DNA of 64,000 nt from positions 62,001 to 126,000 of the forward strand of contig VWZP01007918.1 in the NCBI GenBank assembly GCA_013396995.1, in the 5' to 3' direction. Below the pieces are notes generated by a model, which had not been told where the DNA came from, ran no database searches, and saw only the letters and a list, made by a program, of their open reading frames with translations. The position numbers were made by a program, and so were the translations under genes. Shown here piece by piece: positions 1 through 12,700 of this stretch (position 1 is the first letter of the stretch; the number at the start of each line of letters is the position of its first letter). The stretch comes from Dicaeum eximium. Taxonomy: Eukaryota; Chordata; Aves; Passeriformes; Dicaeidae.

Positions 1-705
1 ACTGGGCACTGCTGGGAGAAGCTGAGTGGTGATGAACATCCCATGCAAGGAGTGCCAGGCAGCACCACCCAAGCAGAACTTACAGATGGGGATTACATTA
101 CCCTCAAAAGTCTTCCTGCTCACCTGAGAGCCTCTCAAACCCTCCATCATCAACCCCTTATTTCCATGCCAGCTCTTTGCCTCCTTTCCTTACACCATCA
201 CCTCATCAAACACCTCTCAGCCCTATTCCTTATCTCCTACACAGTCCCTCCTGCAGGGTTTGGGAGTCTTGGCATGAGCTCCACGGTGCAGAGGAGGAAC
301 TGACACCACAAGCCACTGCCTTACCCCAAACCAAGCTCCTACCGCTCAGCAGCTCTGCAGAGTTCATTCCCTGGGGCACATGCAGAGTGATCAGAGATGC
401 CCAACCTCACACAGAGGGAGAAACCCCACATGTACTGCAAAATAACACTCTGCACAGAGTAGTTTCCACAAAATAACTGATGAGGAGGTGAATTGCATGG
501 AAACACCAGAAGTGGAGCTCCTTGATCACTCAGTGACTGGGATGTTCACAGGTCCCCCAAAGACAGCCTGTGCCCTCTAGGAATTCGCTCCCTGCCACCA
601 CATACGGAAAAACTCCCCAGAGCTGTCTCATCCCTGGGGACTGAAGTGCCCTTGAACAAAGAGCAAGAAAAGCTGCAGAGGGGTGAGAGGAAGCAGAGGC
701 AGTAC
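1..705 (-). other. STK38L: STK38L intron 2 (partial)
   Basis: This is sequence downstream of the coding exon on the minus strand, running off the left edge. I see no exon-like homology, no dense repeat and no recognisable element. The short open frames here have no protein resemblance I know. Confidence 0.75.
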
Positions 706-708
706 CTG
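701..708 (-). other. STK38L: Splice donor of the first STK38L coding exon
   Basis: The minus strand reads CAG|GTACTG, with the exon ending at 706. The donor splits the arginine codon after AG (phase 2), just where homology to the NDR N-terminus stops; beyond it the frame reads unrelated residues before a stop. Confidence 0.88.
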
Positions 709-839
709 GTTTCCCTCTCCTCATGCTGTATAATGAGGTTGCTGTAGAAGTTCTCCAGCGTGAGTTTGGCCACCGTCACTCTCTCCCGGGTGTGGTTACT
801 CATGGGAAAGGATGTTGTAGTCCCGGCAGTCATCGCCAT
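706..839 (-). CDS. STK38L: STK38L (NDR2 kinase), first coding exon, residues 1-44 plus two bases of codon 45
   Basis: STK38L encodes an AGC-family serine/threonine kinase of the NDR/LATS group that works with MOB co-activators downstream of Hippo-type MST kinases. The minus-strand translation starts MAMTAGTTTSFPMSNHT and continues through the NDR signature TLENFYSNL to QHEERETR, where it meets a splice donor. The variant before the signature (VAKLTLENF, not the MTKVTLENF of STK38/NDR1) and the one-residue-longer N-terminus identify NDR2. The exon covers the first half of the N-terminal MOB1-binding region: K25, Y32, R42 and R45, known MOB-contact positions in the family, are all present, with R45 split by the phase-2 donor CAG|GTACTG (706/705). 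The ATG at 839-837 sits in a strong Kozak context (ACC before, G after). The kinase domain lies in exons beyond the left edge. No frameshift or stop is seen. Identification is from family recall, not a search, but the match is near complete. Confidence 0.96.
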
Positions 840-847
840 GGTAACAT
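830..847 (-). promoter_or_regulatory. Upstream ORF of five codons overlapping the STK38L start
   Basis: On the minus strand an ATG at 847-845 opens a five-codon frame (M L P W R) that ends at a TGA at 832-830. It runs past the main ATG (839-837) in another frame. Its context is weak (T at -3, T at +4), while the main start is strong, so leaky scanning should deliver most ribosomes to the main ATG. The layout is directly visible; an effect on translation is inference. Confidence 0.6.
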
Positions 848-850
848 GTA
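840..850 (-). other. STK38L: STK38L 5' UTR portion of exon 2
   Basis: Eleven bases lie between the splice acceptor (AG at 852-851) and the start codon at 839. The acceptor places most of the 5' UTR in at least one upstream exon. The segment contains an out-of-frame ATG (847-845), described separately. Confidence 0.85.
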
Positions 851-880
851 CTGAAACAGAGCAGGTCAAACCATTACTCT
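851..880 (-). other. STK38L: Splice acceptor of STK38L intron 1
   Basis: Reading the minus strand, a pyrimidine-rich stretch (GACCTGCTCTGTTTCAG) ends in AG at 852-851 and the exon begins at 850. It is a good match to the vertebrate 3' splice site and agrees with the coding exon that follows. Confidence 0.85.
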
Positions 881-1181
881 CTTCAAAAAGAAAACTAAGA
901 AAATAGATATTCCTCTTTCCCACTCTCCATCTCCAAATTCTTAGGTGCTCCAGAATTCACAGTAAAGCATTTCTTAGATATAAGAAACTCTATTAAAAGC
1001 TGCCTTATAAAATTATCCCAAGATAGTAGGAGGATGTGCTACCCGATCTCTAAAAAATAACAGCATGTTGGCAAAACAAAGAGTGAATCATAGCAAAGAG
1101 CACTGCATGCTCTGGGCAGCTCACCCAGCTGTGCTTGTCCACAAATAAGGAAAATGTCCCTCTGGCAGACCTGGGCCTGGC

Positions 1182-1230
1182 CTGGGGGAGGGAAAAGGAA
1201 AAGGGGAAGGTGAAGGAGAGAGAAGCATCA
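1182..1230. repeat. Purine-rich low-complexity tract
   Basis: The run consists almost entirely of G and A (GGGGGAGGGAAAAGG-type), without a clean repeat unit. It is ordinary intronic low complexity. Confidence 0.7.
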
Positions 1231-1297
1231 GGCAGCTCCCAGAGCTGGACTTGTCACAACTCTGTGACAATTTCAGACCCCAAATAGTCTAGGTGCT

Positions 1298-1311
1298 AAA
1301 AAAAAAAAAAA
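1298..1311. repeat. Poly-A tract (14 A)
   Basis: A simple mononucleotide run, seen directly. Confidence 0.9.
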
Positions 1312-1490
1312 GATGGGATAAAATGAGACAGCAAATGGATCAAATCCCTAATCCCAGTCCAGAGGAGAAGTTAGTTCAAGGATAAAGATAACCATCAAAT
1401 ATATTTGAATTTTAAAGCTGCTCCACAAAGTTACACATGGCCAGGTGGTACTTATGGCTTAGGGCACGTGGTCATTGGGCACCTAAAAAC

Positions 1491-1527
1491 TAGGAAGAAA
1501 GAAGAAAGAAAGCAGAAAAAAGAAAGG
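1491..1527. repeat. GAAA/GAAGA purine low-complexity tract
   Basis: Irregular repeats of gaagaaa and aaag over about 37 bases. A short open frame runs through it, giving a lysine- and glutamate-rich peptide that is an artefact of the composition. Confidence 0.7.
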
Positions 1528-1663
1528 CTGCTCTCCTTGACAGCTTTCATCCTGAACCCAAAGAACTTGGATGTACTGGAACAACACTTTTTAATGCTGG
1601 AAAAAGACATCTCAGGGCAGCTCTGAATGCCCTGCAGCTGATCCAGGAAAGTCAGAGGAGATT

Positions 1664-1679
1664 AAAAAAAAAAAAAAAA
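1664..1679. repeat. Poly-A tract (16 A)
   Basis: A mononucleotide run followed by an A-rich remainder (caaaaaacc). No retrogene body is visible upstream of it. Confidence 0.9.
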
Positions 1680-1846
1680 CAAAAAACCAGCACAGTCTGT
1701 CCTAAGATTCATGCCCTACCTGGAAGTGGGTTGAGGCACTTCAGGAGAGCCTCGTGGAAGAAAAGCGTGAAAAGCAGCATCTCAGCCCCACTCCCATTTG
1801 GTCAGGTTGTTTTGAGGTTAGTTTTGGAAAATTACACACAAGTACA

Positions 1847-2168
1847 CATCACAGAACCACTGAACAGCCTGGGTTGGAAGGGACCTCAAATACCTTGTTC
1901 TACCCCCGCTGCCATGGGCAGGGACACCTTCCACTGTCCCAGAGCTATATCCAACCTGGCCTTGGACTCTGCCAGGGATCCAGGGGCAGCCACAGCTGTT
2001 CTGGGTATCCTGTGCCAGGGCCTCAACACCCTCATAGGGAAGAATTTCTTCCTCATATCCAACCTAAACCTGCTCTCTGTCAGTGTGAAGCCATTCCCCA
2101 TTGTCCTGTCACTCCAGGCCCTTGTACAGAGTCTCTCTGCATATTTCCTGTGGGCTCCCTTCAGGCAT
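1847..2168 (-). mobile_element. CR1 LINE 3' fragment
   Basis: The plus strand reads the reverse complement of the CR1 3' end: atcacagaaccac, then gttggaagggacct, ccatgggcagggacacc, the Ccaccctcac-type block and gaagccattcccc with cctgtcactccaggccc. The element is therefore on the minus strand, is 5'-truncated, and lies in the sense of STK38L. Two other frames through it give long open reading frames that are not genes. Confidence 0.93.
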
Positions 2169-5100
2169 TTGGCTTCCTTTTTATTATTTATTTAATCCTT
2201 CCATTTCACCAGAGGATTGTGCAGAAGACAAATCCCGAATTAGGCTTAATTTAAGCAGATCCTAACAGCTTTTAAGGTGAACTGATTAGGGGTTTCACAC
2301 AGAAGAAAACGTGCACGTTCACACTGGGGCAGGAGGATTGCTGAACTCTGCTCCAGGCTCTTTGTTTTGATTCTGAGAGGGTGGGATTTTATCCTGGGGA
2401 TTTTTCATGGGATCTGATGTGACAATAGGATATTTGTTGCCAGAAACGCAGCTGCTGTGTCACAAATAAAGGCGTTTTATAGCATCGTGTAGATATTATT
2501 TTAGCTGTTTATTTTGGAGTGCACAAGACACCAGAATTCCTGAGAATAAAAATATATCTCTCCATAAATGCACAAAGAGGTTTTAATAGCACTACAGCTG
2601 CTTCAAAGTGATGCCAGTATTTATATTTTTAAATCAATCTTTTATTCCTTTCAGTTTTCTACTAAAGAAAGATGGGATCTGTCAATTCCTAGCAGTGTTT
2701 ACTAAAAATTAGGCAGCCCTGTTCTTCACACAGAGACATCCTCCATGCTGGACACATCTCCAAAAGCTGGGAGAATTTAGCACTGATCTCACTGTTGTGT
2801 TTATTGTACAGTTTTACACTTTTTCCCTCAATAGGTGGGAAAAGATAAATATGAAACAGTTGATAAGAGCAAATCAAACAAACCAACTGCTGACCACACA
2901 CTGGCATCTGTGTTTAAGTTATTTCAAGAAATGACCTAACAGAGTAAAAACCTGCCTTCTGATAATTTTGGAACATCAGGATAGAGCAGCATTAACCCAA
3001 GCTTGAAATGGATTAACCTTTACTTAAGGTGTAGTGGGCACACTCTCACACTGGATATTTCTCCTTTGCATGTCTTGTATTCCTGGCAGGATAAAACAAC
3101 ACTGCAACTTGATTTCCTGTTCATTTGTTTTCCCCATGCTCTATACTCACAAATGCAGGCACTGCCAGACAGCAAATCCAAGTCACTGGGCTTTATTAAA
3201 CTTGTAAAAAGGAGATCCCAATCCCAGCACTGGCACCCCACGCTATGAACAGCGGGGCTGACCCTCATATGCTTCACAGGAGGGAAATACAGATATTTCC
3301 CAGTTAGCTCTGCCACTATAGGGAAAAAGCAACCCAAAACCACCACAAAGAAAGTATTTGTAACACCAAGAGATGCCTTAAGCTCTCCAGAGTCCTCAAA
3401 GTAAATGAAAAAGAGCACAGACCTGGCAGCAGGCAAGAGATATCCCACAAAATCCCATGTGAACTCACAGCTGAGAAAACCTCTTCAGCCTTTTTCCTCC
3501 TGTGTCTCTGCTTCCACTACCGAGCCCCCAAACACAGCACAAATCCACATCCCAGACAAAATATTCAGCTGGGAGTCACCAAGTACAGTCCTTAAGCATG
3601 ACCTTTAAAAACAAATGATGCACAGGGATGGGGGCGGGAAGAAGGAGCTCCAAAATAGGACCTTTTATTGACAGCACACTACTTGTACTGACCTCACCAC
3701 ATTAACGAGAATGCTTTGAAAAGGTGCCACCCAGAATTCTTGGAAATGCCCTCACAAGCCTACTAGTTCATCCAAATCCATGCCACTTCCATAATGGAAC
3801 CATTCCACTCCTGCTGCATCACCAGAATTACTTTAGGCTCCCTGGACCATGAAGAACGTCATATCCAACCAGGTGGCCACATTTAGCCAGAACTCCTCTG
3901 GCTGACAGGGATCTTTCTCAAGGGCCTGGAACATCCCCAAGTGTGAGGAAGAAAGACATCAAGCAGATGTAATGGACAGGAGCTGCTGAGCCCATAGGAG
4001 CAGGGCTGGGAGCTGCCAGGAGCAGGGATACCATATGTGCAGCCTGGCCCAGGAAATGAGCCTGTGCCTCCCGCAGGCATGGCTGAAATCCCAGCCTGAG
4101 CTCTGCTGATGCCAGCTCGGCACCTGCAGCGTGGGGATAAGGAGTTAGGGATGTGCAGCAGCCAGGGAAAATCTTGCTATCAGTGGCAGGAGGGAGAAGA
4201 GCACAGGGAACAGCTACAGAAAGGGGAGAGCAGCCAAATGCTACTGAACTGGAGCTTTCAGGAGATGTCTCCAAGCAAGTCTCTCCTGACCCATCAGTGA
4301 ATAGAATATGTCAGTTGGACATTTTTCTACCCTCCTGGCAGAAAAATGTGGCCTAATCAAAGCAAACATTTGACCTTTTTGTTCCTAGAACTTTCCTGAT
4401 TGGGAAGCAGAGACAGGCCAAGCAGCATTGACTACAACTTCCATCTGCACTCCCATTTGTCACAACTGCTTAAATCAAACTCTGTGTCTGTTTGCCTGGA
4501 GTTTTCACTGTTCAAACCCCCACACCCAGATCCTGCTACACCACTGGTAACTCCAAACCCCACATCCTCTCTGGGGCACCTCCTGGCAGCTCCCACAGCC
4601 TGTCATTAATGTTTTCATTAAATTATTGGATTAAGTCTGTTGTTAATGAGTGCAAAAATCACTGAGGCATCCAATCCCACCTGCTGCAGCAGCTCTGAAG
4701 AGGAGAGATGGAAGAAATCAGAGCAAATGGAGAATTGTTGTGCCCTGAAACACAGCACTTTGTGGGATCACTTTCTAATCAGGAAGGGATAAGATAGAAT
4801 CCAAGCCTCTTGCACAGGCAAGTCTCCTGCACAGCTGTGCCAGTAAGAAAAGCCACAGGATATATAAAATCAGGCTGGATCTATATTATCAAACTAATCT
4901 TAACCTAAGTCACACACTGGAAATGTAAGTTTTCTTTTTGAAGCCATGTGTGTAGTACAGTTATACACCAGACCTAGAATAAATGTACTCAGGACTCAGT
5001 GAGTATTTAAGTTATGGAGCAAACCCCACATCCAATTCTGCCAGAGAGAAAAACACCTTTTTTCCACATGACAGAAGGATGCTGCTGAGTCTCCAGTTTG

Positions 5101-5643
5101 GATTTACAATGTCAAGCTACACACATGTTTAGCAGGACAAGGAAGAGCAATCCTACCTCCAAAATGACATCAATTCACAGAAAGACTGACAACAACTTTA
5201 ATTTATCCACCCAAGTGTACCCCTAAAGCCCAGAACTTAGGAAGGCATTTTGCTATTACAGTAAAAACTGCCAAGTTTATGAAGCTTCCATTTAACATTT
5301 CAAGAGAATTTGCCTCTTGAATCAAAGCCTCTGAATAAGGCAGACACCGAAACATATTTTCGCCTTTCAAAATTCCCATGGCTTCAGCATGACATTGAAC
5401 TTGCTCCTGAAATGAAGGATACAAATTGCAGTTTTCAAGAATTAGGAAGTAAAAGAGAAAGGAGAGACGCAGCAAACACACAGAGCACAATAAAGTGGGT
5501 ACCTTCAGAAATTCCAGCTGTCACCACCGTGCCCAGAGCTGGGGCTCTTCTGGGTGAGAAGTGAGAGCACAATCTGCTTGCCTCCTTTCCAGACAGCACA
5601 GCCCAGCAACTCACCAAGCTGGGCACTAAAACCCACGGCTGAA

Positions 5644-5688
5644 AAGGATTATATTAAAAAAATGACAAGGATTATATTTAAAAAATGA
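5644..5688. repeat. Two-copy tandem duplication, about 23-bp unit
   Basis: The unit aaggattatattaaaaaaat is repeated at once with a single-base shift in the A/T run (5,644-5,665 and 5,667-5,688). It looks like a local slippage or short duplication event. Confidence 0.8.
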
Positions 5689-6148
5689 GGTGCTATCTAG
5701 GAAAGCAGCATGGACACAGCAAAGCTTCGAGCACAAGCGCCAGCCTCGCGGTCTCCAAATTGTTTGAATTCTCCTAAAGAGAGACAGGATATATATAAAA
5801 CTGAAAAAAACCAACCCACCATACACAAATAACAGCATGATTCACACCAAGGGGCAGTGGGCAGGGCCAGACAAATGAAAAAAACAGCCCAAGGCTCAGC
5901 AGGATGATGTGGTGGGGCATACTGTGAGCAGTTTCTGAGACGTGCAGCCATATGTGGGGTGAGCAGAGAGCAAAGACAAAAATGCTGTACAACAGCTGAT
6001 AGCTCCACTGAGGGAACAGAAGGAGAAAGTACCATCAGCCCAGAGGAAAAATGACTTTCTGCACTACAGTTTCTGCTAGCACAGGTTTGGCAACTGTGCT
6101 GTGCATATTTTCACCATCCAGTTGTTTAAACTGAACCTCCTCCTGTTG

Positions 6149-6733
6149 AGGATCACAGAATGGCCTGGGCTGGAATGGACCTTAAAGACCAGTCAGTTCC
6201 AGCCTCCTGCCATGGGCAGGGACACCTTCCCCATCCCAGCTTGCTCAGAGCCTCATCCAGCCTTGAACATTGACAGGGATGGGGCATTCTGTGGGCACCC
6301 TGTGCCAGGGCCTCACCACCCTCACAGGGAACAATTTCTTCCTCATATCCAATCTAAACCTGCTCTCTGTCAGTGTGAAGCCATTCCCCCTTGTCCTGTC
6401 ACTCCAGGCACCTGCCAAGAGTCTCTCTTCATCTTTCCTGTGGGCTCCCTTCAGGCACTGAAGGCCACAATGAGGTCACCCCAAAGCCTTCTCCTCTCCA
6501 GGCTGAACAATCCCAATTCCCTCAGCCTTTCCTGCCAGCAGAGCTGCTTCATCCCTCTGATGCCCTTGGTGTCCCTGCTCTGGCCTGGCTCCAGCAGCTC
6601 CCTGTCCTTGCTGTGCTGGGCCCAGGGCTGGATGCAGCCCTGCAGGGGGGCTCAGCAGAGCGGGGCAGAGGGGCAGAATCCCCCCTCCTCTGCTGCCCTG
6701 GGGCTCTGGGTGCAGCCCAGCACAGGGGGGTTC
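6149..6733 (-). mobile_element. CR1 LINE 3' fragment, one of the longest copies in the window
   Basis: The plus strand starts at the CR1 3' end (gatcacagaatggcctgggctgg) and runs through the shared blocks to ggctgaacaatcccaattcc, ctggctccagcagctccctgtcc and gggtgcagcccagcac, deeper into the element than the other copies. The orientation is minus, in the sense of STK38L. Open frames of 216 and 131 codons across it are read-throughs of repeat sequence, not genes. Confidence 0.95.
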
Positions 6734-9700
6734 TATCTTCTTTTTCTATAACCCAGTTTAAATCCAATTTCAAAGCTTTTGATTAACCTCCTGAAACACC
6801 CAAAACTCAACAGGACCCTGAAGTCTCCAAGCAGCAAGCTGACAAGAAAACCCCACTAGTGCCATCTATGTCAATCATGGGCCAGTATTTTTCAACTCTT
6901 GGGATGTTATTTTAATACTTGTGTAATTTTTAAATACAGCTTTCTGTGCTTAGAACAGAACCATGTCCAAACTTCTGTCATGTCCACAAAAATCCTCTTC
7001 AGCTCCATGGGTTTTGACCTAATAGTCCCATTCCAGCCTTAGGATGATGCCAGCTGCTGTTACTGAGGTTCATAATTATCAGATCAGCATGTTTGCCAAG
7101 CACTGCTCTGGGGGTATGTTTCAGGCAGAAAAATAAATATTTTGTTCCTCCATAATTCATGTTTTCAGTAATATCACCATTCACAAGCCCCTGTTTTATT
7201 TAATTTGCTACCTAAAGGAAGCAACATTCCCTGCCAGATAAAACGAATCAGATATTTCACATGCAGGTTCTTCTTCAACATTATTGCCATGACCAGATCC
7301 TTCTGACACCCTTCAGTTTTTACAATTCTCCTTTTGAGGAGGGAAAATGAAATAAGCCTGCAACATGCCATCACTGACACTTCAGTATTTCATTTACCTT
7401 GTTTATTTACTTCATCTCCTTTAGCCTTCCTTCCCCAATGTGCATTATGGTTGAGTAAGTTTTGTTACTTTATAGTTATAGAATTAATTATATTTGCTCT
7501 ATTTAAAGCACCACTAAGAAACCAAGTAAAATTAGCCCCATTGGAACAGGCTTTGCTATTTAAAAGCCAAAGATATTCAAATGTTTTAGCCATTTTCAGT
7601 CATTCTTCCCCCATGGGGCATCTGGGTGAGGTGCCTGTTATAGCCCAGCTAAAAGCAGACAGTGCTCCATGACTTGTGAACCAAAAGGAGTGGACACTCC
7701 CAGTGCCTGATCCCCAGGGCTGTGAGAAAACCCTGGGGAGACATTGCCAGGCACACAGGACTTGGGATGCAAACACTGCACGAGTCCTGCAGCCACTGTG
7801 GTGATGGAGATGATGACACCAGGGAAACCCAGGGGGACAGTCAGACCCAGAGAGCATTTTGGGGCGTCAGAACCCACCTCCAACAAAAAGCCCACAAGAC
7901 CTTAATGCAACCAAAAAAATATTTTCAAGATGAAGGAAGGTACTTTCCTGCCTTGAGGTTGATTCCTAAACCTAAAAACATCCCAAAATAGCAGCGTGGG
8001 GCTCTGATTACAGCAGGCAAAAAAATCCCTCTGCCAAACAGCAGGAACCCCTCCCAGGCCAGAGCAGGGCTGTGTGCATGCTGTAAGCTGGCACGAGCCA
8101 GGGCTGCCTCTGAAAGGAGCCATCCCATTTTCCATCCAGCCATCTGTTTGTTTCCCTCTCGCTGCCGCTCCGTGCTCTGTGCCAGCACAAGAAGCTGCAC
8201 GACCCACACTGAGGAACCATTACCAGGCTGAAATAAATTCTTTTGAAAATAGTTTGGGTGAGGCTGGTTTCACCTGCAGTGATTGACAAGGGCCACCCAA
8301 CCCCAGGCTGAGCCTCCTTGGTCCTTCCCATGGAGTCAGTCCGAAAGTGGGAAAGAAGTGGGCAAGGCCTCCTGGTCTTTTAATTTGGCTCGCAGAAATT
8401 AATCTCAAATCATTCCAACACACCCGCAGTAATGATAAGGAAATATTTCCTAATATGGAATTAAAACTGAATATTGGACTTGTGCTGCACTCCAGGATTT
8501 CCTGCTATTCAACACAGCTGAGGAGCAGAAGTCTCCCATGAACAGCAGCCGAGATTCAGTTCTCTGCTGCTTTCGACGAGCAGCGAGCGCAAATTCACTT
8601 CCCTGACAGGAAAAGGTGCAGGCTGAAATTATGTGTGGGTATACAAGAGTTTACAGGGGAACATATGCACGAACTAAGTCTACCTACACCTATGCAAGAT
8701 CCATAAACTATGCTTATTTCCCTTGAGAGTTTATCTTTTGTCCATTTCAAGTAGCAAAGAAACTTCTGATCCAAACGTCATAACCTTGGATTTCACAAAC
8801 AATGGGAGACTGGCCATCTAAAGTTTAGAAAAGCAAATCTATTAATAAGGTCACTTCCATCTCGGCTCCACTTGCCTCAGCCTTTGGTGATACAATTACA
8901 TTCTTTAGGCTCTACTGTCAATAGCTCTGTGCCAAAGTGAGGAGCACATTTCAAGACATTCTGTACTCAAAACACTCACTCAGCACTGAAGGACATGCAA
9001 TGACTTACCAAAATCTTCCTGAGCTCTGTTCTTTCAAGTAACTCATTTTATTCTCTTTACCTCTTAAAGACAGCCCAGCCATTGGGGTTCAGCAGTAGCC
9101 ACTCAAACTGTGCACATCTGTGTGGCTGTGGGCAGGACTCCCCCACCCACCCCAACCTCACAGAGAGGGGACACACAGGGCTTGTACCGCTGTACGTCTG
9201 CTCCACCAGCAGGGATGGAGGGCTAGAGCCAGGAACAGGAAGGGAACAGAGGTGCCGGTGTCTCCACACACTGCTGTCTTCCAAGGAGTGCTCCAAGTGG
9301 GAGGTCAGCTCAGGACAACACTCTGGATGACTAAATTAGGCATGAGACGTGATGAGGGAACCAGACATGCAGTCCCAAGCAGCCACTCCTTTACTTCCAG
9401 TGTTTACCACTGGGTGCATTTTAATTTCCTGAGGACAAGAGAAACCAGCAGCTTGCTGCAAAGCCAACAGTGCTCTGCAATGAAATAGCATTTCATAGCT
9501 TGCTTCACCTCACTTGTATCTGTCCTTTCTCCTGGCTCTCCCCACGTTTCACAGTGCTGCAAATCTTCGTTCTCCCCAAAGTGTCTAAAAACAGGAAGCT
9601 CTTCTATTTACTGGAGTAATTGGATTGCTGTGCACTTAAGCATTTTCACAGCTTTTAGCAGTTACTTGCATCCAGGCATAAGAAAATATTGTTTTAAGAC

Positions 9701-12700
9701 CTGTTAAATTAACTGGCATAAAAAAAAGCCTGTGCTAAATATCTTGCTGCAATGTTTTGGATCATGAAATAATTACAAACAGAGCAAGGTCAACAATCAC
9801 AAATCTGCTTCCTCCTCAGTTATTGGTTTTCTGGATAAAGTCCTACTCATGTCCAATGAGAGATATGTCCCACCCTAAAACATGTACAACTGTTCAAAGG
9901 TAACATTCAGTTACAGGGAATTTCTCTACATCTTTTGTGACCAAGAGGCACAAACTGGGACAGAAGCAAAGAATAAGCAAAGAAGCTTCTAATACAGCAC
10001 CACTACAAGTTTCAAGGAAACTGTACTACATTTTCAGATGTCATCCAAGAAGCTCTGCTCTTGGATTTCAGATATTTTGTAAAGCCCTTCTACTTCCTAA
10101 GGAGCCTAGGGAAGCAGGACCTCTGGGATTTGGGAGGGACTCTTGCACTGAAGAATGCTGGAGAAGAAGGCACCAAATTTGCTTTTCTTTTTCAGTGATG
10201 TATGTTCAAATCCCTGACTCTTGCCAGGCTCTTTTTAGATCACATCAATCAAATTAAGTAATTACACATGATAAGTCTGTGCCAGCAAAGGAGCTGACTG
10301 CTAAATGAGATGCAGAACATCAGTGCCCAGCCATGGCCTGTGCAGTGCCTCCAGTCAGGGTTAATGAGCACAACAAATCCCCCTGGCCCTGCAAAACTGT
10401 AAATGCAGGTAGTGTCTGTTGTCACTGTACACAACCCTGTGAACAGATGTTTGCCCATTCAAATCCCACCACAGCACTTCATTCCTCTAAGTGGGATATT
10501 TGGAGCAGCAGACAGCTGTTGGCACACAAAGCAGACTAACTTGGTGAGGGCCCAGAGATAAAGAGATGAGTGTGGCTTCCTGACATAAGAGAGGAGCACA
10601 TGGTACCTCCCTCCTGTGCCTGAAGCAGATTTGGAATGGTGGGGATGGAGCTGAGCCATACTCTTACCACCAAATCACCAGCACCAGAGGTGGAGAATGA
10701 AGCTTTATCTCATAAAGGAACCATAATGACAACACCTAATCCCCACAGTGATAATAAGGACAACTGAGAAGAGAAAGCTTTACCACTGTGCTTTATCATC
10801 AGACTGGTTTAGGGGAGAACAGTCAATACAACTGTGATCTTGTATTTGGACATTTCTATCACATTGAGAATGTATATATCACAAACACACAGCAAGTGGG
10901 TAGCTGGGGTTTATCCTTCTGAGATTTAGAGGTTTAGGTAGAGAGGAAACAGCTCTTGCAGAGGCAGACTGCCTCATGAAATCTGAGAGTGTTCCTGCAG
11001 CCTTTCCTTCACGTCCCAGCTGCTCATCTCCTCCAGGGCTGAAGGGCACCAGGAATGCTTTGTTATGACAGTCTGGATGTCCACAGGATCCCTCCTACAT
11101 AACTGCATATTCACCCTTCTAGGAAGAGAAGAGAAGGGCAAAAAAGGAATTGCATGTAGGTGAAAGATGATGAGGTTTGTGATGAGCATTAGCTCTCTGT
11201 GAGTAGTAATTCTCCTACCGTGGCCTGGGAAAGGTCACTCAGAATGGGTGTTGTTTTCCTTTAAATTCATTTCAGATATTTGATTCTATTATCTGGTTTC
11301 CAAGTTAAAGGAAAAGAGAAGCAAACCAGGGCATGGATAAAAGCTCTGGCTATATCCAGCTGCAAGGGAGGTAGAGGGAAAAGGAACAGAAGAGATCTGC
11401 TCAAGTTTCTATAAGATATTAAGGCTGTGTGTTAAACATGCATGAAAGGGTAAATTTCCAGATTAAAAATAAATAAATAAAATTTAAAGAGCCCAGTTCC
11501 CTATGCTTTCAAGATAAAATAGATTATGACAAGAAAAGCAGAGAAATATGACAAATTCTCTAGGAGCAAACCTTTCCCACCAAGGAAGCCTTCAGAACAG
11601 AAAGCCTTGGAGCATGTCCTGAGGGCTAAGCACTCTCTTGACTGAGAAAAGGAGCAGGACTCATCAGCAAAAGAAGGACTCTTCATGGAACAGGGGTCAC
11701 CTCAAGCAAAGGAGAAGAAACACTTGTGTTCCTACAGAATGGCCCTCACTGGTCCTTTTCAAGGTGAGAATCTCTACTGCCCTGTAAGGTGACCAAGTGT
11801 CATTGTGCCTCCATTTCTTTATCTGCACTCTGTCAAGTGCAGATAAATACAAGTGGAGTCACCTGCAGGAAATCTGAACGGAAATACCACTTTTGTACAA
11901 ACAAGGGGTCAAGATGGAGACTGGTGGAGTGGCAAATAAAGACAACTTTCAGGCAGTGATCTGAATTGCTTGACAAGTTGCATACAAGCAGCTATTTCCC
12001 ATAAATAGTAACCAGAGAAAAACCCAAATAAGCCGTAGGAAGAATGAGATCATTTCCACTTTTGAAATATTATTTAACATTAACATTTCCTCATGGGGAT
12101 GGGCCCTATGCTCAAGGCCCTTACACAGAAAGGACAGACATTGCTGCCAAGTCCTGCTTCAAGGACTTGTCAGTGCAGGTCTATAAATGGTTCTTAGAAA
12201 GACAAGTCCCTTTCTCTACACTGGGCTGATTCCTCAAGTCCCAGCCATACACTCCTACAGTTTTCCTAATAATGCAGCCACAGACCAGTTGGGGCAACTC
12301 AGCAGCCTGACAAAATTAAGCTACCCATCAGCCCATGCTTTTGTGAAAAGGAGACTACTTTTCCACAAGATCAGCAAAATGGTTTGTCACATCCTCCAAC
12401 TCCACAAATTCAGTGGAAGAGGAGCAATTAAACAGGGACAGGCACAGAGGACAAGGGGGAGAACATCACTATCCCTTTTGCAGGCAGCCAGACTTGGACT
12501 ACATCCCAGTAAAGTTTGGACACACTAGTGGCAGTGGGAGGACAGAGCTGTCCCTTTGGACAGAGGCCATTTATGTCACATTGGATGCAAGAGAAACCCC
12601 AGAGCCCCACGGTGACAACTGTTACACAAACATTGACTCTCACCAATGAGTCACATCCCTCTTGTCCCCACTTTGGCTGGCTCCATTTGGGAATGGGCTG

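Noticed and set aside
546..923. 125-codon minus-strand frame taken as a whole as a protein
   Set aside because: Only 706-839 is coding: the part before it is intron 1 and polypyrimidine tract, and the part after the donor at 706 is intron 2.
6101..6786. Overlapping open frames of 216 and 131 codons
   Set aside because: They run through a CR1 fragment (6,149-6,733). The same peptide blocks recur in the frames over the copies at 1.8, 21.9, 48.8 and 55.7 kb, which shows repeat read-through.
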